Virus record (IMG/VR): IMGVR_UViG_3300010883_000172
Location: 1 to 35,101 of that record
Direction: 5' to 3' (one strand)
DNA: 35,101 nt
DNA from: a virus
How positions within the stretch are numbered: the first letter of the stretch is position 1; every line of letters begins with the position of its first letter. A program made the position numbers and the translations under genes. Of this stretch, positions 7,849 to 19,800 are shown piece after piece. Under the pieces are notes generated by a model. It did not search any database, was not told where the DNA came from, and saw nothing but the letters and a program-made list of their open reading frames with translations.

Positions 7849-10800
7849 CAGGTGCATTTGTCGGCTCGTCAGCTATGAATCTAGCTTGTTGAGTCGTAGA
7901 AGCCTGTAATCCTTTACCATCTGCTGGATTACCATCTGCCCCTGTATACCAAACCTGTCCTTTCTTGTGTAAGATTTTAATCTGTGTTCCGTCAGCCGGT
8001 ACAGTGCTTAAAGTCACTGTTGTGCTAGATCCATCCACAGAGTAGTTAATAGTTGATCCGTCCTCGCTAGTAAGCAACAATCGTTGGCCACCAATGAATA
8101 TGTCTAACTCACTAGCAGAGGCTGGGGTTTGTGATAGTGCAAATACTGTTGTACTGCCGTTACCTGTGAAGGTGTTGGTATGTACTGTATCTGCATAAGG
8201 TATGGTTTGAGTAGCTGACGCATCTACCACTTCGGCGCCTGATCCATGTACCTTAATTCCTGTTCCAAGAGTTCCACGTTTAATTTGTCCTAATACGTTA
8301 GTTGTCTTGGTAAAATATTCTATTCTCTCTTTGTCTATAAAGATTACACCTGGTTGATTACTTGCTATATCCGGCGTAGGCATTATACTTCCGTCTTTGA
8401 CTGTAATAGTTCTAGAACCTTCTATTAGATCTTGTGTTAATTCTGTTGTTGCATTTTTGTTGATACGTTTGTAGAAAGTTCTATTCAACATATCTTTGAA
8501 AATTCTAAATCCTGTGGCTCCTGTTGCTGATTCTAAAGCAAAGTACATAATATCTAATCTGTCTGACGATACTATTGTTTTGCCAACAACTGTTATTGTG
8601 TTGCCACTTAATGTGTAATCACTATTCTGTATTAACTGCTCTCCGTTTAACCAAACATACGTGTATGTAGAATTTAGTGGATCAAATCTCAATTTAAATA
8701 TGCCGTTTGCTCTACCTTCTAAAACTTCTCTTCTATGTTTCATACCAAGTGCATTGTTAAATGTTGTTACTGAAAGTTTATCACCATTGCTAATTGAGTA
8801 CGGTGATGTAATAGCACCTGGGATTAAAATAATATCTGTACCTTGATTGTAATAGTGGTTGTCAACCAGCGTTGAAATACAAATTACATCTGTCGATGTT
8901 GGACTTATAACAAAAATAACATTTTGACCTCCAATGTCCACTGTGTAGTCTGTATTGAGTAATTTTTGTACACCATTCACAAACACTTGAACTTGATTTG
9001 CATTTGTAATATTTTTTGCAGGATCAACTGTTGAGTCATCACCTAATCCTGATACCACTCCGTAAGTGTATGTGCTTCCGTCACCAACGTAATATGTGTT
9101 GTCCGGGCCTCTTAACACTCTGCCGTTTACTTCTATTGTTGTTAATCCTGAGAATGGACCAATCGATCCAGCCGGGTAAGTTAATGTATATCTGTTAGTT
9201 CCACTAGCATATGTCACTTCTTGATTTCGTACACTAGCAAAACTTCTTGTGCTTGTTGTAGATTTATTAAATCCTGCAACTTGTATAAATGCGTCGGCCG
9301 CCGGAGCAGAATTGAATGTTACTGTGACTGCGTTTGCAGTTGTTGTAGTTGTGAATGCTGTTGTCGGTACACCATCAATAGTAATGTAAACATCAGATAC
9401 TGTTGAGTCTAAATTAAACTCACCTCTTGTTGACGTTTTAAACTGTGTTGTTGACCCATCGCCTGTGTATTGATCCAATACTCTATAATTCTCTCCGCTG
9501 ATTGCAAATACTTTTGTCGATACAGTACTATTAGATGCCGGAGCTGATCCAAATGTAATTGTTTTGTTTGCTACATTTACTGTATAATCTGTTGTTAATT
9601 TTTTAACCGATCCATTAACACTTACAGTTACTGATCCAATTGTTCCTGGATAGTCTCCAATTGAGAATGTTGTTAGTGTTCCGTTACCGATATAATTATT
9701 TTCGCTTATGAACGGTACACCAGACTCCGGAGATGTGTAAACTTTAATGTCCACGGTGTCAAACATTTGTCCGGGAACTGTTTCTTCCGGAGCATAACTT
9801 GTAGATGGACTTATAAAATCATCACCTTCTAATAAAATGTCACTTGGTGCATGACCTAATGCCGATGTAAACAATCCGCCTTTAACAATTGAATCTAATG
9901 TTCTATCATCAGTCGGCGTTAGTACTCCATCATCATCAAATGGTATAAATTCTACCAATGCATTTGAATCTGCTGTTTCACTAATATTAAAAGTAACTGT
10001 TGACCCGTCACCTCTGATTACATCTGTAAGTTTTCTTCTTGTGCTATCTCCATGTGTTATGTACACTTGATATAAATCTGTTGTTGTAGGTGCAGTAGCA
10101 AAAGTATAAGCAGTTGTTGATCCGTCTGCTGTAAATGCCTTAACTCTCGATTGTCCATAGTTGTCCCATGGAAAATCATACCACCCTGCTTTATCCCACC
10201 CTGATTCTTGTGAGAATAATAATCCTGTAACCATTGTTCCACCATAATCAACACCTGTCATTACTTGTGACAGTTCGTTGCCTGGCATTCCTGAGCCTGG
10301 TGTGTAAAAACCTTTTGTTCTGTCAGCGGCTGTTAGTCCTGTTTCGTTACCGTACACTTTATATACATTGCCTTTGTTATCATCAAATTTTGTAGTTGCT
10401 GTAAAGGCACTTGTTGCTTTGTACAATTGATTGCTATATCTAATCAAATCTCCATATGCAAAGTATGTAGATGCTTTCCATTCTTTAACTTTCGATGTGC
10501 TTGATACTCTATCAAATTTAATTGTTGTGTTGAAATCTCTAACAAGATCATTGTTTAAATTTGCATATGCTTTAGCTGTGTCAGTCGGTGTTCCGCCAAG
10601 AGTCAATCCGCCTGTTAACATAACTGTTGGTGTTGTTGTATAATTTGCACCTGTGTCTGTTAGTGTAATTTTTGTAACCGCACCATCTTGAATTATTGCT
10701 GTTCCTTTTGCTGTTGTTGTACTAGGAGCAACATACATTTTAAATGTTCCAGATTTTGTAGTTTGTGCATGATTTGTTGATCCGGTTGGCATGTAAAATG

Positions 10801-13800
10801 TGCCTACTATACCATCAAAGGTGTGTGTATGTGTTGTTCCACTTCCGCTGTTTTGTGTATCATAAACTTTTGCTTGTTGTTCACTGGTAAACAATGGATA
10901 GTAATATCCATAACTGCCTGATGTTCCACCACTTGAACTTGTTGCTTGTATTTGGAATGGTCCTGTACTGCCTACTGTTCCACCTAATACCGTAACATCA
11001 GGAGCAACTTCATACCCCGATCCAGCTTTTGTTATTGTTATTGAAGCAACATATTTTTTATGGTAGTCGTTCCACATTTGATATGGAAGCTCGGTCAGTT
11101 TAGCAGTGTCTGTATTAACATTTAGTGGTCTAATTTTTTTAGTTGTTGTGTCATATAACGGAGGATTATCAAAGTCTGTAAATATTCCGTCCTGTGTTTC
11201 TATGCCTGTATACCCTAATTTGTACTCTCTTAATTTTGTATGGAATGGTTTTACTTCGTTTATATAACTTTCAATCCACGCATCTGTGCCTGTTTCATAA
11301 CTCTTTCTTTGATCTAATTTTCTAACAGAGTTTTTAACATTTATAAATGATGTTTTGAATAACCAATCTACATATGTTTGCTCTGCTAGTACTTTTCTTA
11401 ATCCTGTAAAGAATAAAGTATTATATTCTCCTGCAAGGTCTCCAATAAACAAATCATCTCTCAATGCTGTAAGTATCATTCTTGTTTCGTTTGCTGGTTC
11501 TTGGTCAAAGAAGTTTTCATCAAATGTATCATCGCCGGCAAAACCTGTAGCGTCTTGTGTGTAATCGTAAAGTTTTGTTGACAACCTAACTGTACCATTC
11601 TCTGTTCCTACGTTCTCCCAACCTGTTGTTGTTTTCATAAACAGTTTCCATCCGCCTGTATCTGCACTAGTAACTTTAACATGTTTTCCTATAGAAAGAT
11701 CTAGTCCGTCTAATTCATATTCATATGTAACTTGTTTGTCGATTTTTGTATTCGAATCATGTAGCATTCCGTGTACTGCTAGATCAGTACCATACCAATC
11801 TGTATAATTCCAATATGTAGCAGTGTTATATGTTTGTAATTTTGTTCTAGAAAATTCTGTGCCATCCCAAGTGTATATTGCCCAAAAGTTATTCGATGTT
11901 TCGTCTGCTTTAACCAAATATTTTACTATTCCGGATAAGTCTTTTGTATTAATGTATTTTAAGTCTGCATAAGTGTCAACTGTTGTGTCCCATTCTAAAC
12001 TCTGTGCTGTCGGCTCTGGTTCTTTAGCATCTAGGTTTGTTAGATTAATTTGTCCAACTAGTTGATATTTTTTAAGAACGCTGTTTGCATAATCAATAAT
12101 TTCTTTCAGTGCATCAAATCTATTCACATACCAACTCTGTCTCGGACGTATGCTGTTTCCATATCTTTGGTTTATTGGTAGATCTATATCTGGAACTTTG
12201 TCACCTGCTGTGTTTTGTCCTATTAGTGAATCCCACCAACGTTTTTCTATCTGTGTCCCTGGTCTGTAATCTTTGTCTCCTTCTCTTGCTAGTTTCCATA
12301 CCGAGTGCGAATCTCCTTCAAACGTATTAGATCTAATATCAACACTTAAAATTATATCACCATTTACTAGATTAGATATATTATTAAGAATAAATTTGTT
12401 TGTGTCTGTGATTGAATAATATTTGAAGTCGTATTGTTTTGGATTTCTAATTAGATTTGCTGTGAACAATATACTGTTGTTTCTTTTAACTACACTATTT
12501 GCCGGTATACTAGAGACGTCTTTCGCCCAAAAGTAATAGTAATCAACAAAAGTATCTAGTGTTGAATTATATTTTTGTTTTATTGTATAATTGTTTTCAT
12601 CTAGTGCGTTAGCTGTGCTACCTGTACTGATTGACTCAGCGTTATACTGTTCAGGTGATAATACAGACTCAGTCCATTCGTAAATGTCTATGCTAGATCC
12701 TGGGAAAGTGTTACCCCAGTTGTTAATTTTGTACTCTTGACTGCCTTGTTCATACCAAAGCCATTTCACTGCAGATAAATCCCACCAAACTTCCCCTAGG
12801 TGTGTTTCTGCCCAAGGTGTTTTAGTATTTGCATTTTCTCCAGTATTATATTGTGCTGGATCCCATGTTGTTTTAATATTAATTTCTCTGTCTGCTATTC
12901 CGAGAATTCTTCCTTTTATAGGATCATACAAGTCGTAATGATCTCTAATTTCTTTAGATTTATTATCAAATTCAAATACCTGTCCTACTTTTTCAAGATC
13001 AATTAATGCAGTTTCAGTAACAGTGTTGTTCCATGAATATTTGCCGTTTTCTTTTAAATCAAAAACGGTAACTGTTCCGTCGTTTGCAACTTTTGTGCTT
13101 CCATCGGCTGTTGTGTTCCCATCATCTTTTGGAGCTCCAATAACCACGACATTATCCACTACACATGTACCTCTGCCATAATCATCCATAGCACTAACAT
13201 TATCAGTCATTAATCTATCATCAATTATAAATTTTGTATTATACATTGTGGCTGTATATGCTCCGCCCGACTGTATATTATTATCAACAAGTCCTGTATC
13301 CTGTAAATCAAATGTTGTTTCTCCTAAATCTATTTTCATATTTCTAGGACTTGCAAAACTTTCAGCACCTATCACTAACCTGTTTCCTGCTGGATTAATT
13401 GCAAGTGTAGTTCCAAACTTCATATTAGTTTGTGAGTCTGGTGCATTAACTGTTTGTTGTAATGTATAAGTGTTTGTGGATCCGTCTGCATTCCATTTGT
13501 AGTAATATATTGCTCCGGCATCTGCTTGATCTGATTTATCAACTCCTGGAGCACCTATCATTAATGTTGTTCCGTCTTTGCTCATTGCTATTGAATCACC
13601 AAATGCTGTGTTTGCCGTAGAACCATCTGATGTAACACCTGTTAAAGTTTGTGTAAGCGTAAATGTGTTTGCTGAACTTCCGTCCGACCCTGCTCTTACA
13701 AATATTTCTACTTTGCCTGCATTACCTGGTGCTAATGAACTAACTGCTAGTATGTCACCGTTATCGTTGGCCTGTAATCTGTGTCCAAATCGTTGTCCGC

Positions 13801-16800
13801 TACCGCCAGCTGGTGCTTCTAATGTGTAATCTCTTGACCATCTATCGTATGTCGACCCGTCTGCTCCTACTCCCCAAGTGTACATATAGACTCTGCCCTT
13901 GTCGTTGTCATGTCCAGGTGCTGATGCAAAAAGATATTTTTGTGCTGTGCTTCTAACTGAATCTACTCCCGACTCTGTAATTTTGTGTGCCCATCCAAAA
14001 TTCTGCGATGCCGCATCTGTTGGTGGTCGTAGTGTTGTTAATGTTCCATACTTAAATGTACTTGGATTCCAAAGAAATATTTTAAGTAATCCTGCGTCTG
14101 TGAATCTTGTGCTGAGATCTGACCCTAAGGAATTTGTGTACGGACCGCCTGCTACAACAAAGTTTTCATCTGTACTCATTGATAATGATTCACCCAACCT
14201 GCCTGTAAAGTCATTTCCAGCAGATGTTGTAATTACTGATTGCGTTGCAAATGTTGATCCTGCTGTTGCTTCTCTTCTAAACAGGAAGTTTATATTTCCT
14301 TGTCCTAGGCCTGGTGCTGACACAATCAATGTTCTTCCGTCATTCCTAGCAACAATCTGTTGTCCAAAGTTTTGGTCTGTTGTTGTAGTATCTGGTGATA
14401 GTTGCAACGTTGTTGCGTACGGATCTTGTTTTTCGTACACACGCCATAACCCTGAGCTGTCAGCATCTGTGAATACTGTGTCACCGGTTCTGCCTATATT
14501 TTCCAGTTTGTCTTGATAATCAGCATAGCTTAATAGGTCATTCACATTATCCATGGATGATAATCTTACTGAAATAAATTTGTAAATGTTTCCATAAGAA
14601 TCAGCTGTCGAACCATCTGCTAATACTTCTGAGAATGGTGTGTTTAGAGAAAAGTCTATAACAATATTCTTGTGATCTACTACAGATAATACTTGATACA
14701 CACCATCTAAATTTTCAGTTTTAGCATTTGTTATGCCGAAATAATCCGATTGACTAGTTGTCGTTCCTGCCGATAATCCATGAGAATCTGTAAATGTTAT
14801 TTGTAATTGTGAATCATCATTAACTCTTTTAAGTTTCTGTATTTTGTACGATTGATTTGTTAATCTAAATACGTCCCAATCACTGTTTGATTTATTCGCT
14901 ACCCATATCAATTCATTTTGCGTAACTCTAGTCATGTCAAGTTTCAACAAATCAGATATATTAAATGCTGTATGGTGTACCTGTCCTAGTTGTGGATATC
15001 CTGCTGTTTTATAAACCTGTGCATGGTCTCTGCTACTGCCTTCTTTAGAATAATCTAATCTACTAAAAGTTGTTGCGGCATTATAATCTACTGGTTTGTA
15101 GTACATATCACCTTTGACTATTGCATCTGATCTTGCGTACTCAACTGTTTCGTTTGATGTGTCAAACAACTCAAAACTATTTGGATTTGCTGTTATTACA
15201 TCATCATGTAAACGAATCTGTATGTTTTCAATTGAATCTGTATTTCCAAACTGTCCTGTTCTTAACATCCACTCTGGATATAAATCAAGTGCAATATCTT
15301 GATCTTCATATTTGGCTTTCAATAATCTATCTATTGCATTTTGTGTTCCTTTTTCTCTGATGTACCCTTGATAAAATTTGTACTGTGATACATCGTTAAC
15401 AAATAAGTTTTCTAAATAATCTCGAGATTGATACCCGATTAATTTTTGTGCTAGTTTCTGTTGCGATTCATCAAAGTTAGTTGTTTCTAAATTATAAAAA
15501 TCATTAAACTGTGATATCTTATAATCAAAGTTTGGAATTAATTGTGGTGCTGGTTTTTCATCTTTTAATATCCATTGTGAAACATCAAATGACGACGTTG
15601 CTCCATGATTAAATCTTGCCACATAAAATTTACCTTGATATTCTATGCTGTCGCCTATTCTATAATCTGTATTAGCAGTCCAATACGTTACCTGTGCAGA
15701 ATCAAATATAAACCCAGGTGCATAGTAATCTCCATTCCAGCCTGCTGTTTTCCAACCTACCACTTTTAATCGGTTCTGTCTAAATCCTGTTGTAGGTTCA
15801 TGAATTATGTCTGCGAACACTGTTTTGTTATCAAACAAAATAATATGTTCTTTTTGCACAGTGGTTAGTGCTATATGATACAATCCAGTATTTTCATCTT
15901 TTATTTCTAAATCAAAAGTTTTACCTATTCTTTTTGTAGAAACTTGTCTTATAGGTATTTTTCTTCCGCCTGCATCTAACAATGAATAATCTCCGGCTAA
16001 ATTTTGTAACTTGCCCACTATCGAATTGTTTGTGTCTAACTCAAACCCGTGTGCCGCAGGTGAAACTGTTACTGCTGAGCCAGGTGCCCACTCTTGTGTC
16101 GTCCAAAATAAAAATTCTCTTACTGCATTTGACCAGTTTAATGTTTCTTTAATCTCATTTGAATATTTGTTAAATCTAAAACCTTGTGCTTCTAAGTAGT
16201 TTCCGTATCCTAGTAAGAAGTCTGCAACTTCTTGAACTGTGTTAAACACATAACCATATGGTATAGTTTGTACTGCTTCTTTAAAGATATTATATCCTAT
16301 TACTTCCACTGATCCTGCTACTGATAGTTTATTTCCTACTGCTGTTTTAACAGGATATTTAAAGTTGAAATATGGATCAGTTGTCGAATAACCTAAAACT
16401 TTAAAGCCTCCTAGTATTGTTGATCCGTCATGTGAAACATCTGTATTCTTTTCTATAAGAACACCTGAATAACTAAAACTTTTAACAGCGTTCGATGTTC
16501 TAAACATTATTTTGTAGTTTTCGTCTGGAATAAATTTAGATCCCGATGTAGAACCTGGTGATGTCGAATCTGTTAATATTTTTAAATTGTCTTTGTCTGT
16601 AAACCCGCCTAGCTTGTATGCTAATTGTGTTTTAAGATTCGACATTTTTTTGTAGTACAAAGGATCCGGATCAAGATTTTTTGATGTTATATAGCCAACA
16701 ACCAACGGCTGATATCCTGCTGTAAGATGTGTCGTCTTTACTCCAGTTGCAGTATTTGTCGATGTTTGTAAATGATACTTTGTAGTTTTAAGTGTTTTTC

Positions 16801-19800
16801 TAATTTCAGTGTCTTTATCTATTTGGTTTCCGCCAATATTTGTTGTTTGTCTAGACGGGTCAAACATATTAGAAAAGAATCTAGCTGGCTGTGTTAGTGC
16901 TAACGTTTTAATTACAGTAAACGGATATGCTGATGATCTTCTCCAAGATGTTTCTGATGGTGCTTGGTCTCCAAACTTCCATCCGGATCTTCTTCCTGGA
17001 ATATTTAGAGCATCTACTAGTCCAGCTGTAATAGGATCTAATAAATTTCCTGATGCATCAACTGGCAAATAATTTTTAATACCTGGCTTGCTGTATCTAC
17101 CTGTTTGTGTTTCAATAGCTGTCCATAATACATCATTGCCGGATGTGTAAGGTGCTGTTCCGTATGTTGCGTCCCAAGTACTTGGTTTTTCTGAATGTCC
17201 TAGCATCTCCCATGGTCTTACATGCGGCGCATCAGTGTCGTAAAAATATTTGTATATGCCTCTCCAATACCCCGGTAACTTTTCGTTTTTAACTCTGTCA
17301 GTACTGTTTGCATAGTTGTATGTGAATGGCGATCCTTCTGAGAACGTAGTGTTGTTAATGTATTGTACATTGTTACGGCCTGCCCATGTGTGGAAGTCTC
17401 TAGACATAACACCATCTACTTCAGCTAGACTATAATCTGTTGCTGTAAACACACTTGGTGTTACATCGCATATGTGTGATAATGATCTGTCATATACTGT
17501 TTTAATATTGTTGTAAATTCTTCTCTCTAATTCTATTATTAAATCATCTCTTTCATCACCGTACGCTTTAATAAAAGAACCATCATGTTTTCTAATCATA
17601 GAAGTTGTTGTTATATAAGTGTCATCTAATATTACTTCTGGTTTGAATTTTGGATACATTCCAAGTTTAGTCGGACTTGGTGGCATATAACTGCCTTTGG
17701 TATCTGCGTAATCTTTTATAACAATAGTATCACCTTCTGCAAGTGGTCTTGTTACTGTTATACTGTCGTCTACTGTGCTAAAAGTATAATCAGAGCCTAC
17801 TAATAAAAGTTCACCATTTAAATAAATGTACACTGCTCTATTGCTTAACGCAGTTATATCATGTTGTGAATCGATTGCATATTCTGTTTGCGTTGCTCCT
17901 GCAACTATGTGTGTTCTACTCGAAACATTTTCTCCCCAGCCTATCATATCCTCATAATAGAATGGGAAAGATGCAGTTCTTCCTGGTGTAATTGCTTTTA
18001 TAATTTCGTCAACTCTATCTCTTGCAACGCCTTCGTATGTTGTTTTCACTGCATGAGTTAAAAATGCACTGTACCATTTTTCGTATTCTAAATTCACATA
18101 ATCTAGTGCTAACGAAAGATTCGACTCACTGTCCATTAATCCAAAAATTGCTGGTAGTAATGATCCTTCGTGTTGTAGTATTGTTCCACCTTTTAATCTC
18201 GCATCGGGCTTGTCTCTTAAATTTGATGTTCCTGGTATTTGTCCTGTTACATCCTGATTTTTATCAAACATGTCATAAACATGATTTAATATTTGACCAT
18301 ATGTGAATGTACCTAGTGCTTCATTCTCACAGTTTGTCGACAAATTTTCCGGTACTTCATATATGCCTTTGTTTACAATTTTATTAGCAGAGCTGTAACC
18401 TGCTATTCTTATCTGATCGCCTACTTTTAAGTTTTTAATAAATTTAACATATTTGTTTGTTGTTCCGTTAACTAGTGTGTAGTCTGTTGTTATTGTTTTT
18501 CTTACTCCATTAACTTTTACTGATAATTCTAAATCTGTTAGTGCCGCAGAATTCTTGTAAAAATCAACTGCAAATAATTGTGATTCTGTCGAGTCAGCTA
18601 TGTGTGTTCTGATAACTCTCTGTTTACTGTTGTTAGTTCTTTTGACCCAAGGTCCTCTATAATTTTGAAGAGTAGTTAATGACGTGTAATGTAAGTGTCC
18701 CGATGCTAATCTTTTAGAAACTGCTTTTTCGCCTAATTTGTAAGTGAACGAATCTGATGTATGATCCGATTCAAACATTATGTTACCTACATTATTAATA
18801 GTGCTATATTTGACCTTCATTCCAAGTACAGTGTCAGTAACAGCAGTATCGCTAGTTGCAAAAGAAAAAATCTTTGCTCCTACAAATGACGAACTTGGAT
18901 ATTTTATAGCATCATCAAACGATGTCAGTGAATCGTCGAATATGTTGAACAACGGTTCTTGATTAAGTTTTGTTTTTTGTTGCGAGTCTACCCAAAGTTT
19001 TGTTGTCGAATCATAGTAAAGAGTTTTTCCTTGATGTGCTGTTCCGTATTCTATAAAAATTGATTCATTATCTGCCGGTGACCCGTCTGTTGCTTTTGTT
19101 AGTGCTATAAGCTGTGTCGAATCTCCTGCGTTAACAAAGTTTACATTATAAATCATTCCGCTTACTAACGGATCTGTGTCGTTAGCAAAAACAATTCTCA
19201 TTCCGTCTGCTAGTGCTAATCCGTCAACAATATAACCTGTTTGTTTAACCACTGTTGAGAAAGCATCTGTTGTAACTGTGTCATACAACGTTACAGATCT
19301 TTTAGCAACTGTTCCGTGATTGTACAGTTCTAGGCCTGAGTCAAATTCTATAATAGGTCTTTTTGCTCTATCGTCTTCATTTAAAACAGGAGTGAATCCA
19401 CTGATTCTTGCTGTTTCTTCAATTACAGATCTGTGAAACCATCTGTTATATCTTGACCAAGCATTTTGATCACGTGAATCTCTTTTAATTGTGATATAGT
19501 CTTTATCTTTTGCTGTGTAAACTGCTTTAGCATATGGTCTTGTATCGTAACCGACTGCGTCATAAGGAACAGTAGCTTCCTCAGAATATGGTCCAGGAGT
19601 AATTAAATCATCCACATCAGTAAGTGTGATCGATTCTCCAACACCTTCTACATAATATTGTTTGTTTATATATTCTTCAGATATTGCACTATCATCAAAC
19701 GTTATCTTCATTCCATTTGATAAATCTAAAGTTCTTAAACTGTAATTTTTTACACCAACAATATCATCAGCTGGATTTATTTTTACTGTTGTTGTAATGT

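Noticed and set aside
13899-14516. A 205-codon plus-strand frame opposite the propeller
   Set aside because: Antisense to clear FG-GAP repeats; no start signal and no recognisable domain. The same applies to frames at 4556-5206 and 21908-22483.
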